From Marisediminitalea lipolytica (GTDB lineage Bacteria > Pseudomonadota > Gammaproteobacteria > Enterobacterales > Alteromonadaceae): a stretch of DNA of 64,000 nt. The position numbers were made by a program, and so were the translations under genes. The notes under the pieces are model-generated. The model was not told the origin of the DNA. It was given only the letters and a program-made list of their open reading frames with translations, and did no database searches. Positions 18,052 through 26,253 of the stretch are shown here, in pieces (the first letter of the stretch is position 1; every line of letters starts with the position of its first letter). The DNA lies in NCBI RefSeq assembly GCF_001758465.1, contig NZ_MJIC01000001.1, forward strand, positions 1-64,000, written 5' to 3'.

Positions 18052-19959
18052 TCAGTTTAAGGCAGTGCCTGAGCGGTCTTTAGCCAGTTTGCGATACAAG
18101 GTCGCCCGGGAAATGCCGAGTTTTTTGGCTGCCAGGCTCATGTTGCCACTGCAATCTTCTACTACACGGTTGATGAGATCCTGACTAGCCTGATCAAGCA
18201 GTCGTCCGGAGTCAGCTGGGGTTGATGTGTTGGCTATGGCAGTCGATGCTACACAGCTTTGGCAGGTTTGATATTCTTCCGGCAATTCATCCATCTGGAC
18301 AGTCTGACTATCGTCTCCAATGGCATCGGCGTAGAGCAGCACATTTCGCAACTCGCGGATATTACCCGGCCAGTTGTAGCATTCGATAAAGCGGCTGACC
18401 TCGGCGCTGAGCTGTTGTTTATACTGGCAATCGGCGGCCAGAATGGTTTGTGCGATGGCCAGTTTATCGTCCCGCTCGCGTAAGGGTTTGATGGGGATCG
18501 CAAAGCCTTTTAGGCGGAAGTACAGATCCTGGCGGAATCGGCCTTCTTCAATGGCCTGTTCCAGATTAACGTTGGTGGCGCATATTAGCTGAAAATCTAC
18601 TTTGTGCTCTTTTGATGAACCCAGCGGGCTTACCTCGCGGGTCTCCAGTACACGCAGTAACCGGCTTTGCAAAGCCAGCGGCATGTCGCCAATTTCATCT
18701 AAAAACAATGTGCCTTTGTCGGCTTCGGCAATACGGCCTTTAAAACCCTTTTTATCGGCGCCGGTAAAGGCTCCGGCCTGATAACCAAACAGTTCACTTT
18801 CGATCAGGTTTTCTGGAATTGAAGCGCAGTTAATTGAGATAAACTTGCCCTGACACTGACTGGCATCGTGCAGGTGGCGGGCAGTAACTTCCTTACCCAC
18901 GCCGGACTCGCCATACAGCATCACCGGCAAACGATTAAGCACTCTCGCACCGCGTTCCACTGACCGGGCTAACTGTTCATCACCAAAGGTGGTATTGGGT
19001 ACCGATGCAATGACCGGGGCAGGGCGGACCTCTTCGCTACCGCGATCCTCTGTGGTGGGTGAGGAAGGAGTACTAATGACCCTTGAAGCCAGTGTTACAC
19101 CTGAATGCAGCGTCAGATAGAAAGGTTCACCACTGGCAGCACGGCGGTTTTGAATGATGCCGATATCGGAACTGAACAGACCGTCAAACCAGGTATCAAA
19201 GAAACGACGCTGATCGGAAATAAAGGTCGACGCGGCTTCGTTACAGCCAGTCATCTTGCCGTCGGGCGATATGGCCAGCAGCAGGTTGGTAATATCACCA
19301 AATTGACCTGACGAGGGGATAATTTCAATCACATAGGTATCGCTGAGATTCAAAATTAAAGACTTTTGAATATTGCGCGCACAGGTTTCCAGCATATAAA
19401 ACACGGCCATATCATTAATGGAGTGTTCGTTGGTAATGTCCAGCGACGCACACAGGCGGCCCATGTGATCGAACACCGGCGCCGCGGCACAGTGAAAGGT
19501 ATTATGCTGTTCTTTGTAGTGTTCACCACCAAACACACGGGTAAATTGCTTGGTGTTAACCGCACAGGACATTGCCGTGGTGCCGACATTTTCTTCGTTG
19601 AGCATCACGCCATCGCGAAATGCCGAAGCGATACGCGCATTACTCAGGCGATTTGCCTGACGGACCTGCAGTGCATTACAGTTCTTGTCGGTAAGCAGTA
19701 CCGACCAGCCTGCACCTGCGACAGCCCGATATAGCTGCTCGACGTGCCGATTTGAGACGGTCAGCAGTTCTTCGTTCTGGTACTTGAGTTGTTCGAGTTT
19801 GTCAGGACGCACGTAGCTGTATTCAAGCTTTCCGGACATTCTGACGGTTTGATCTGCGCAGCGAAGCCATGATTCCCGAATGGCACCCGGTAGCATATTA
19901 GCTACCTGAATATCTCCCTCATTAAAACGCTGTCGGATTACACTGAGTTCATTGTTCAT
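18052..19959 (-). CDS. Sigma-54-dependent transcriptional activator (AcoR family)
   Basis: 635 residues: N-terminal sensory part with a GAF-like region (about 60-220), central AAA+ domain with Walker A GESGVGKE (~348), the sigma-54-contact loop GAFTGA (~393) and LFLDEIGDMP, and a Fis-type C-terminal helix-turn-helix (SLAAKKLGISRATLYRKL). The AcoR group senses small alcohols, aldehydes or ketones without a phosphorylation domain. It lies between two sigma-54-like promoters with a shared upstream element (alcohol/aldehyde dehydrogenase operon and outer-membrane channel), which it presumably activates. An IclR-type operator lies ~135 bases upstream of its own start. Confidence 0.9.
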   Translation of the reverse strand: MNNELSVIRQRFNEGDIQVANMLPGAIRESWLRCADQTVRMSGKLEYSYVRPDKLEQLKYQNEELLTVSNRHVEQLYRAVAGAGWSVLLTDKNCNALQVRQANRLSNARIASAFRDGVMLNEENVGTTAMSCAVNTKQFTRVFGGEHYKEQHNTFHCAAAPVFDHMGRLCASLDITNEHSINDMAVFYMLETCARNIQKSLILNLSDTYVIEIIPSSGQFGDITNLLLAISPDGKMTGCNEAASTFISDQRRFFDTWFDGLFSSDIGIIQNRRAASGEPFYLTLHSGVTLASRVISTPSSPTTEDRGSEEVRPAPVIASVPNTTFGDEQLARSVERGARVLNRLPVMLYGESGVGKEVTARHLHDASQCQGKFISINCASIPENLIESELFGYQAGAFTGADKKGFKGRIAEADKGTLFLDEIGDMPLALQSRLLRVLETREVSPLGSSKEHKVDFQLICATNVNLEQAIEEGRFRQDLYFRLKGFAIPIKPLRERDDKLAIAQTILAADCQYKQQLSAEVSRFIECYNWPGNIRELRNVLLYADAIGDDSQTVQMDELPEEYQTCQSCVASTAIANTSTPADSGRLLDQASQDLINRVVEDCSGNMSLAAKKLGISRATLYRKLAKDRSGTALN

Positions 19960-20091
19960 TACTACAACCTATCGGGAATACTGCCAGGCCTCTATAGACG
20001 TTTTGCAGTGTATTTTGGGGTAACCGATTAACGAACGCAGAGTCTACCACAAGTTGTAAATTATTTGTAATATGTTTTTACTGTGAACTAT

Positions 20092-20109
20092 AATTCGTAT
20101 TGCGAACTT
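20092..20109. promoter_or_regulatory. Putative IclR-type (PcaR-like) operator, copy 2
   Basis: AATTCGTATTGCGAACTT matches the reverse complement of the catI-promoter site (4939-4956) in 17 of 18 bases and keeps the TTCG-N5-CGAA palindrome. It lies upstream of the sigma-54 activator gene, linking the upper (alcohol) and lower (ketoadipate) pathway regulators. Confidence 0.55.
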
Positions 20110-20149
20110 TGGGTGGGAGAGCAGTAATGATCGCGGGCTTAGATGCGGC

Positions 20150-20195
20150 CTTTAAAAAGTGAAGAAAGGTGTAAGTGACGCGCACCACTTACACC
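20150..20195 (-). terminator. Intrinsic terminator of the outer-membrane channel gene
   Basis: Perfect 10-base arms GGTGTAAGTG (20168-20177) and CACTTACACC (20186-20195) with an 8-base loop, 9 bases past the stop. On the minus strand a pyrimidine-rich stretch ending in a U-run (CTTTCTTCACTTTTT) follows. Confidence 0.7.
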
Positions 20196-20203
20196 CTTAT
20201 GAA

Positions 20204-21094
20204 TTAAAAGACTTTTACAAATCGCAGGTTGATACGGTCATTTTCGAAAAAGCCATTTTCTACTGAAATGCTGCGGCCATACTGTACCTGAACCTGCAGA
20301 TCAGGCTGTACAAAGTGTTGTACAGTAAACTGCCAGCGGTTGTTATTCAGTTCGTCCTGTTGGTCCACTCCCGCTACTTCAGATTCGGCACCGAAATCGT
20401 GGTAGTAGTTCACCGATGCCGTGGTGGTATCAGAAATATGGTAATTCAGGTGTACCTGATAGCCGTACTGGTCGTCCTGTTCGCGAGTGATTCCCGAAGC
20501 ACCGAAGTCATCATTATCGCCGAAGAAGGTGTACTCACCTATCAGATGAACTGAAAACTGCTCGGTAATCGGCGTGACAAAAGCAGCCTGGGTAATGAAC
20601 TTGGTGCGATTCTCACCAAGGTTAACCGGGCCTTTCTCGGTGTCGTAGCTACCTAATGGCAGGGACACAAGACCCGTTACACCAAAAGCCTGCTTGGTAT
20701 CGGGGTTATTGTATAACCAGATGGTTGCGCCTAGGATCGGGTCGCCAATACCCGAAGCTTCAACTTCAGCGCCACCGGCATTCAGCTTTAGCTGACCAAA
20801 AGGTAAAATAACCTGCGGATCAACGATAAACCCGCCAACCTCGATGTAGTGAACCCAGCGGAGTAAGCCAATGTCGGCACTCAGTGTAGGGCCGTTTTCA
20901 ACCTGCTGGCCGTTAACATAGAACTCATCGTTATCAAAAGATTGCAGATATAATATACCCAAATCAATGCCTGCTGGCAGCGGTGAGTAATCACCCGGAT
21001 CGGTAGCAACCTGAGCAGCTTGGGTTAGGGGGCTCACTGCAGCACATGAAAGGCCGAGTGACAGCAAAGCTGGTTTAAGTAGTGTGTTTTTCAT
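20204..21094 (-). CDS. Outer-membrane channel, phenol MetA-pathway transporter family
   Basis: From ATG 21094 (AAGGA ribosome site) the 296-residue protein has a clear signal peptide (MKNTLLKPALLSLGLSC...TQA) and then alternating amphipathic strands ending in aromatic-containing LRFVKVF, as in outer-membrane barrels. It follows the Phenol_MetA_deg family found with aromatic degradation clusters, thought to admit hydrophobic aromatics. The ATG at 21145 would put 17 non-signal residues first and lies at the -12 element of the predicted promoter. Expressed alone, with its own terminator. Confidence 0.82.
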   Translation of the reverse strand: MKNTLLKPALLSLGLSCAAVSPLTQAAQVATDPGDYSPLPAGIDLGILYLQSFDNDEFYVNGQQVENGPTLSADIGLLRWVHYIEVGGFIVDPQVILPFGQLKLNAGGAEVEASGIGDPILGATIWLYNNPDTKQAFGVTGLVSLPLGSYDTEKGPVNLGENRTKFITQAAFVTPITEQFSVHLIGEYTFFGDNDDFGASGITREQDDQYGYQVHLNYHISDTTTASVNYYHDFGAESEVAGVDQQDELNNNRWQFTVQHFVQPDLQVQVQYGRSISVENGFFENDRINLRFVKVF

Positions 21095-21141
21095 CTGGTT
21101 ATCCTTATTAAAAAGTAACGTATCACGTTGCCCTACCTTCT

Positions 21142-21155
21142 GCATTTAACATTCC
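21142..21155 (-). promoter_or_regulatory. Sigma-54-like promoter of the outer-membrane channel gene
   Basis: On the minus strand TGGAATGTTAAATGCA has GG (21155-21154), ten bases, GC (21143-21142). The -24 block is weaker than consensus (TGGAAT for TGGCAC). Predicted start near 21130, 36 bases before ATG 21094. Confidence 0.55.
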
Positions 21156-21253
21156 ATAAACAAAAGTGCTTAATAAAAACAGGTGCTTATGTGAATTTTG
21201 TTAAAAAGTATCGAGTTTCAGTGTTTTAAAAAATAACACCTGTATGTGAAGGG

Positions 21254-21289
21254 GCGTCTCAAAATGAAACAGTTTCTCAACGCAGACGC
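21254..21289. promoter_or_regulatory. Upstream activator-like element of the channel gene
   Basis: Outer arms GCGTCT (21254-21259) and AGACGC (21284-21289) enclose CAAAATGAAACA, the same 12-mer found in the 18009-18037 palindrome. Located roughly 125-160 bases upstream of the predicted sigma-54 start, a usual distance for an activator site. Confidence 0.45.
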
Positions 21290-21444
21290 TTAGTCTGACT
21301 AGACACTATTGTTACGGATAAACCGGGTTATCTGGCTGGTGGTGCCAAATTAAGCGGAAAATGTAAAAGAGGTGTTAATTTTGCACTGGTCCTGCTTTTG
21401 TTAAGCGGCCGGCGACGGTTGTACAAAGCAGTGGAGAAAGCGAA

Positions 21445-22515
21445 TTGAATAATAGAGCAGAGGTTGAGCAGCAAGCTCGAGCCGGAAAAATCAGAATACT
21501 GGCTGCCGGTGGACTGGCCATAGCCGGACTATGGTTGGTGACAGGGTTAGCAGCGTTGTGGAATTTACCGTTAATTGGTTCGCTGGTGGCTGTAATGACA
21601 ACCTTAGTGATTGGGTGGCTGATACTATATTGCCAACAATTCACTGAGTCATCAGTGATCACCGAATACGTGGAGGTACCGGTTGAAAGCAAAGCTCAGT
21701 CACAGCCAACAGCAAGTGATAAAGACGAATCGTTACTAACAGTCATCACAGATAACCATGCACTCTGTGAACAGGTAGCTATGCATACGCAACAAGGGGC
21801 ACACAGGTTATCTGAAGTGTTACTGGGCATGGAGAAAGCCCGCGAACTGGCCGGTTACTCCGGGCAAAGAGTCGAACAGAGTTACGAAAGCACGCAAAAC
21901 AGTCAGAAGGCCATAGGATTTCTGGCGGAGCATATCCACAGCGTAGGCGAGGTATTCAGCCAGTTGGCCCGGCAGTCTGATGAGATAGCCTCCATTGTGG
22001 TTAAAATTCAGGATATCGCTAAACAAACCAATTTGCTGGCACTCAATGCGTCGATTGAAGCGGCCAGAGCGGGGGATCACGGTAAGGGGTTTGCGGTAGT
22101 CGCCAACGAAGTGCGGCAATTGGCGGGGAGTGCCAATGCATCCAGCGAGGAGATCGCAATAATTGTCAGACAGTTAAAGCAAACCTCGGCCGATGCCGGC
22201 ATGGGGATGCAGTCTGCGGTGGTGTCATGTGAAGATTGCATGACTCAATCCACTATCGCTCTGGATGCCATGGAAGAAATTAAACAAGGGGCTAAAGAGA
22301 GAACGTCTATTGTCGCTGATATCTTTCAGAAGCTGCTCGGGCAGAAGCGTATTCTGAGTGATATCGACGCAATATTACGGCAGCAACAAACTGGTATAAA
22401 CGCGGTTGCCGGTGAGTTTGATGATGGCCAGGCGAATGGGGGGGATGCGCCTGGCGGGTTAACTCAATCGCGCCCGGGGGCGTTTTTTTCGAATTGTTTG
22501 GGCCAGTCGCGGTAA
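21445..22515 (+). CDS. Short methyl-accepting chemotaxis protein
   Basis: 356 residues starting at TTG with a GGAGA ribosome site about 8 bases upstream. Two hydrophobic helices (about 12-30 and 33-53) with almost no periplasmic loop, then a coiled-coil signalling domain with the MCP hairpin tip ([34 protein letters not shown]). It must signal to CheA/CheW, sensing an internal or membrane-linked cue. The last ~17 codons overlap the 3' end of the convergent nitrilase gene by 52 bases and look non-conserved ([14 protein letters not shown]), so a natural stop may have been lost. No flagellar genes nearby. Confidence 0.85.
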   Translation: MNNRAEVEQQARAGKIRILAAGGLAIAGLWLVTGLAALWNLPLIGSLVAVMTTLVIGWLILYCQQFTESSVITEYVEVPVESKAQSQPTASDKDESLLTVITDNHALCEQVAMHTQQGAHRLSEVLLGMEKARELAGYSGQRVEQSYESTQNSQKAIGFLAEHIHSVGEVFSQLARQSDEIASIVVKIQDIAKQTNLLALNASIEAARAGDHGKGFAVVANEVRQLAGSANASSEEIAIIVRQLKQTSADAGMGMQSAVVSCEDCMTQSTIALDAMEEIKQGAKERTSIVADIFQKLLGQKRILSDIDAILRQQQTGINAVAGEFDDGQANGGDAPGGLTQSRPGAFFSNCLGQSR

Positions 22516-23345
22516 TTAAATACCTGCCCCTCATTACGAATTCGGGCAATTTCCCCCAGGTCGACGGTGGCATACACCCAGGCTGGGTCGCTGTTTTCTC
22601 CCTCGGCTAAAATACCGTTCGCCGGAAAACCATAATCAACCGGGCTATAAACGCTGGCGCGGCCAGTGTTGGCGTCGACGGCTGGTGACCAGTTGGCATC
22701 GCCAACCGTAGGTGACTGAACCACATAGCACTGATTTTCTAATGCGCGCGCCTGACAACCAATGCGAACACGGTGGAAGCCCGCCTGGGTATCCGTACAA
22801 CTGGGTACCAGCAACAAATCGGCGCCTGCCGCTACCTGATGGTTGGCGATCATGGGAAATTCTGAGTCGTAACAAATGTGAATGCCGATTCGGCCAAGTG
22901 TTGTATCAATTACTTTAATGTCGGTGCCCGGGCTGATGTGCCATTGTTCGTTCTCAAACCGGGTCATAATGAGCTTATCCTGATAGCCGAGCAGATCCTC
23001 AGGGCCGAACAGGTTAGCGCGATTTACAAAACTGCCATCTTCCTGCGCGGTAGGAAAAGAACTGGCCAGAATATGCACGTCGTATTCAGCCGCTAACGAT
23101 TTATGCTGAGCAACCCAACGGGGTAACAGGCTTTGCATAGCGTGGAGTTGCTTAGCTAAATCACTATACACCGCTTCACCAAACAGGGAGGCGAGCTCCA
23201 TACTGCCATACTCAGGAAAAACCAGCAGTCTGGCACCTTGTCTGGCCGCACGGCTTACCCAGTCATCAAGCTTTCGGGCAAACTCATCCCAGTGTTCAAA
23301 AAAAACGCTGTCATACTGAGCCGAGGCCAGTTTAAATGTATGCAT
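22464..23345 (-). CDS. Carbon-nitrogen hydrolase (nitrilase superfamily)
   Basis: 293-residue hydrolase with the Glu-Lys-Cys triad visible as Glu45 (VFPEYGS), Lys124 (YQDKLIM) and Cys158 ([10 protein letters not shown]). Such enzymes hydrolyse nitriles, amides or carbamoyl groups, or act in reverse as amidases. It directly follows a GNAT acetyltransferase (8-base gap). In other bacteria a nitrilase domain is fused to a GNAT domain in one protein, so the two products may act together on an acylated amine. Substrate unknown. Confidence 0.88.
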   Translation of the reverse strand: MHTFKLASAQYDSVFFEHWDEFARKLDDWVSRAARQGARLLVFPEYGSMELASLFGEAVYSDLAKQLHAMQSLLPRWVAQHKSLAAEYDVHILASSFPTAQEDGSFVNRANLFGPEDLLGYQDKLIMTRFENEQWHISPGTDIKVIDTTLGRIGIHICYDSEFPMIANHQVAAGADLLLVPSCTDTQAGFHRVRIGCQARALENQCYVVQSPTVGDANWSPAVDANTGRASVYSPVDYGFPANGILAEGENSDPAWVYATVDLGEIARIRNEGQVFNYRDWPKQFEKNAPGRD

Positions 23346-23353
23346 TGCTACTC

Positions 23354-23953
23354 CTAAGTGAGTGCTTTCATCCAGAATGTCATGGGTTTGGCAGACTCCT
23401 CAGACTCTCCCACTTCCTTCCAACTGAAGGTGGTCGTCAGGTCGGCACATTTCTGATAGCCGCGATGCTGCCAGAATGTATCAAGCGGCTGAAAATCTGC
23501 CGGGCGAGCCGGGCGAGCCGGGTGATCGGCCGGGCGCTCAACCGCACAAAAACAGGAATGGGTAATGCCTGCGATGGACATGGCGTGCGCCTCACGGTAT
23601 TCAAAAAAGGCAACGCCCGCGCCCTGACCACGATATTGTGGCAGCAGCACCGACTCGCCACAATAAAATATGCGCTCAGTATCAAACCCGGCCTCAACAA
23701 AAGGCTGCTTTACTTCCGTAGTTTCATGTTTCAGCGGTACGCCGGTAGATGCGCCTACGGCTTTAGCGCCATCGAATGCCAGTACGATAATACTGTCTGG
23801 CGCCTCAATATAGGTGCTCAGATACCGGGCTTCGTAAGCGGCATCGCCATCATACAAATAGGGAAAGTCGCGAAACACCTGCATGCGCAGTTGGGCGAGC
23901 TCATCTATATATTGATGTAGCGCGGCACCGGATAAACATTTAAAAGTAAGCAT
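23354..23953 (-). CDS. GNAT-family N-acetyltransferase
   Basis: 199 residues; the acetyl-CoA loop is visible as LLPQYRGQGAGVAFFEYRE (about residues 103-121). The C-terminal insertion with a PARPARPAD repeat and FWQHRGYQKCADL matches the acetyltransferase half of GNAT-nitrilase fusion proteins. Middle gene of the minus-strand trio SnoaL-GNAT-nitrilase. The repetitive GGGCGAGCC unit in the DNA (about 23500-23520) encodes the ARPARP stretch and could be a site of length variation. Confidence 0.82.
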   Translation of the reverse strand: MLTFKCLSGAALHQYIDELAQLRMQVFRDFPYLYDGDAAYEARYLSTYIEAPDSIIVLAFDGAKAVGASTGVPLKHETTEVKQPFVEAGFDTERIFYCGESVLLPQYRGQGAGVAFFEYREAHAMSIAGITHSCFCAVERPADHPARPARPADFQPLDTFWQHRGYQKCADLTTTFSWKEVGESEESAKPMTFWMKALT

Positions 23954-23972
23954 AATAAGTGTTGTGTAGCAA

Positions 23973-24380
23973 TCAGGCCGAAACCTGTGCTATCCAGTCT
24001 TCAAGGTTGTAATAGTTGGTTACCCGTGCAACCAGGCCATCGCGAATTTCAAAAAACGCACCGGCGGGCAGTTTATACGTTTGCCCGTTGGCTTCGGGTA
24101 AACCCTCATCGGTGGCCAGGTATTCTCCTAATACGGTGAACTCTACTGCAGCGCGATCGCCCGCGGTATTGGTCATTACCTCAATATCTACAATGGTTTC
24201 TTTGTAGTTTTGGTTCATACGCTCCATAAACGCCGCAAAGGCAACCTTACCCACTTCGCGAGCGCCCTGATTGATGTCATGAATAACATCATCAGTGAGC
24301 AGCGACAAAAAGGTGTCCATATCCTGCTTATTAAAAGCAGCGTAGTAATCCTGAAGTAACTTAACAGTTGCCTGACTCAC
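23973..24380 (-). CDS. SnoaL-like / ketosteroid isomerase-related protein
   Basis: 135 residues of NTF2-like fold: DYYAAFNKQDMDTFLSLLTDDVIHDIN at the N-terminus and GAFFEIRDGLVARVTNYYNLEDW at the end. Such cone-shaped proteins act as isomerases, hydrolases or binding proteins; the specific reaction cannot be read here. First gene of the SnoaL-GNAT-nitrilase operon, 19 bases before GNAT. Confidence 0.8.
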   Translation of the reverse strand: MSQATVKLLQDYYAAFNKQDMDTFLSLLTDDVIHDINQGAREVGKVAFAAFMERMNQNYKETIVDIEVMTNTAGDRAAVEFTVLGEYLATDEGLPEANGQTYKLPAGAFFEIRDGLVARVTNYYNLEDWIAQVSA

Positions 24381-24389
24381 AAAAATATC

Positions 24390-24409
24390 CTTCTTAAATA
24401 GCTAAGAAG
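24390..24409. promoter_or_regulatory. Inverted repeat just upstream of the SnoaL-GNAT-nitrilase operon
   Basis: CTTCTTA-AATAGC-TAAGAAG, 10 bases upstream of the SnoaL start. It could be an operator or a 5' mRNA hairpin; no family-specific consensus recognised. Confidence 0.35.
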
Positions 24410-24841
24410 CGAATGATAGTCCGCTGGGTTAAGAGTTTAAATACCCGCTGGCGGTGATTGACCGATTTATGTCGCAGGTTCAACTATCTGGCAATCATTC
24501 GATCAGAGTGACTGCCTACCATGTTCCCATCGCATTAAAAACCACCCTCTGAGTCTTTGTTAGCGCTATGCTGGTATTAGCGCTGACAGGCATAGGGTAT
24601 AAAAACTATTTACAAGCTCATTAACGAATTTGCTACATTAATAAGTAATATTGTATTAATATATCGGCAGAGCAGCCGAATAATTTGTTCGCATTTGCAA
24701 AGTGCAGAAACACGGCAGGAAAAGCACGATTCGGTCTGTTCTAGATTGGGCCTGGAAAAAGGCTGTGGGTACGAAGCTATTTACAATATATTAGTCGAGA
24801 AAATAGTGGATTCGTACAAGGCGATCTTGGACGCAATTGAT
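24410..24841. other. Non-coding stretch with possible cassette remnant
   Basis: No gene with a recognisable start is seen. One plus frame is open from about 24592 to the TAA at 24843-24845, ending KIVDSYKAILDAIDR, but has no ATG/GTG/TTG start with a ribosome site near its beginning. A short ATG frame at 24568 (18 codons) follows a GTTAGCG heptamer at 24559. Read with the attC-like site that follows, this may be a decayed gene cassette. Confidence 0.35.
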
Positions 24842-24916
24842 CGCTAACAAGGCCAATCACGGCGACAGCTTTTTCATTGCTGCTTCGACTCCACTTCAAA
24901 GTTGCGCGTGTTAGCG
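24842..24916 (+). repeat. attC-like integron recombination site
   Basis: Imperfect inverted repeat: CGCTAACA (24842-24849) pairs perfectly with TGTTAGCG (24909-24916), and inner bases AGGCCAA partly pair with TTGCGCG. The left end CTAACAAGGCCAATCA and right end GTTAGCGGCGTTAA look like chromosomal-integron attC ends, and a TAA stop overlaps the left arm as in cassette genes. The classical RYYYAAC/GTTRRRY rule is only partly met, so confidence is moderate. No integrase is in the window. Confidence 0.45.
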
Positions 24917-25060
24917 GCGTTAAACGTCAGCTGTTTGTTGTGAGTTCCCAATCAGCCCACTTGGTGTCCGCTTCACGCCATAAGCCATTCACTGATCGCG
25001 AGATCTGGTTTGAGTCAAAGTCCGTAATTGCTAACTCGTATATGAATTAAATTAACAGAA

Positions 25061-26068
25061 TTACCCTTTAGGGGCATAGTTTATAATGGGCGGCGGTTGT
25101 TGATCCCTCACATACCGGTCAAGCCAGTTGCGAAGTTGCATAAAGACCTCTTCCCGATACTGACTAATAGCATGATCGGCACCTTCGTACATGATAAACC
25201 GCACGGGATAGCGTTTTTCATCCAACGCCTCAACAAGCTTTAACGCCTGGCTTGAACGGGTACGCCAATCAGAAGAACCGTTTAGCACTAACATTGGCAC
25301 TTTAGGTAACTTGTCAAGCCAGTTTAATACTGAGCGCTCTGCTAGCCAGGCTTGCGGATCCCGCTGGTACTGCGGGTCCATTTCAGCAAACATGTTGCCC
25401 ATTTGCGGCCGGTGTTCCACTATTAAGGCCTGATCAGCAACAATACCTCCAACGGCAACAGCACTTACCTTAAGCCCCTTTTTAAGCGCCAGAAAACTCA
25501 TCATACTCCCCCGTGACCACCCGAACAGACCGATACGCAGGGTATCAACTTCATCAAATCCAGCTAGTACGGAGGGTAATGCCAGCACGTCGTTTACATC
25601 ATCGCCACCAAAGTGATCCGCGCCCTCACTGCCTCCGCCCCCTCGATATTGTGAGGCAATCACCACATAGCCCCAACTGGCAATTTCAGCCAGCTGCGCC
25701 GGCCCTATCGAAGATCCCGGAAACGTCAGTGAACCAAAATCCCTATTACCGCCGCGATTATAAATCACCGCTGGATATTTCCCCGGCGCGTTAGGTTTAA
25801 AGACAAACCCCCGGATTTTAAGGCCATCGACCTCATAGACAATCCCCGATAAGCGCACGTTATGCTTGAAGGTGTTTTCGAGCATCGCGCTGTCGGTTTT
25901 TTGTTGCCTCCCAGAGGTAAAAAGGGAGTCATGCTTCAGTAAATAAGCATTAAAGTCTGCGGGTGAGGTAATGGGAGTTTCACTGATAAGCTGTGCATAG
26001 GCGCTATGATTCATTAAAACAAACAGTGACAACAATAGCCAGATTGAGCGAGTATTCTTGTATTTCAT
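25061..26068 (-). CDS. Secreted alpha/beta hydrolase, prolyl-oligopeptidase-like
   Basis: 335 residues with a signal peptide (WLLLSLFVLMNHSAYA). The mature part is an S9-type alpha/beta hydrolase: YNRGGNRDFG, SQYRGGGGSEG, nucleophile elbow FGWSRGS (about residue 188), acidic residue in NGSSDWR and His in EGADHAIS. Likely periplasmic esterase or peptidase of unknown substrate. It stands alone, 144 bases from the attC-like site, with an AAGGAGA ribosome site upstream. Confidence 0.8.
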   Translation of the reverse strand: MKYKNTRSIWLLLSLFVLMNHSAYAQLISETPITSPADFNAYLLKHDSLFTSGRQQKTDSAMLENTFKHNVRLSGIVYEVDGLKIRGFVFKPNAPGKYPAVIYNRGGNRDFGSLTFPGSSIGPAQLAEIASWGYVVIASQYRGGGGSEGADHFGGDDVNDVLALPSVLAGFDEVDTLRIGLFGWSRGSMMSFLALKKGLKVSAVAVGGIVADQALIVEHRPQMGNMFAEMDPQYQRDPQAWLAERSVLNWLDKLPKVPMLVLNGSSDWRTRSSQALKLVEALDEKRYPVRFIMYEGADHAISQYREEVFMQLRNWLDRYVRDQQPPPIINYAPKG

Positions 26069-26253
26069 TAACCGTCTCCTTGTCTGATATAGGGTCAGTA
26101 ATGTTTACTGGTGCTGTTCACATCCGACATCGAAACGGCATCCGCTACCAACACTATACTAACTTATTCAACAAGCCTGGCGGTACCAGTTTATGGCGTA
26201 GTTTGGGCGAAAAAAATGGCTTGGAGAGCCATAAAGTAACCACACCTGACACT

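Noticed and set aside
20127-20162. 11-residue mini-frame with a GGGAGAG ribosome-like site, considered as a peptide precursor
   Set aside because: Too short, no maturation enzyme nearby and no match to PqqA-type peptides.
24592-24845. Open frame ending at the attC-like arm, considered as a cassette gene
   Set aside because: No ATG, GTG or TTG start with a ribosome site at a sensible place; kept only as a possible remnant.
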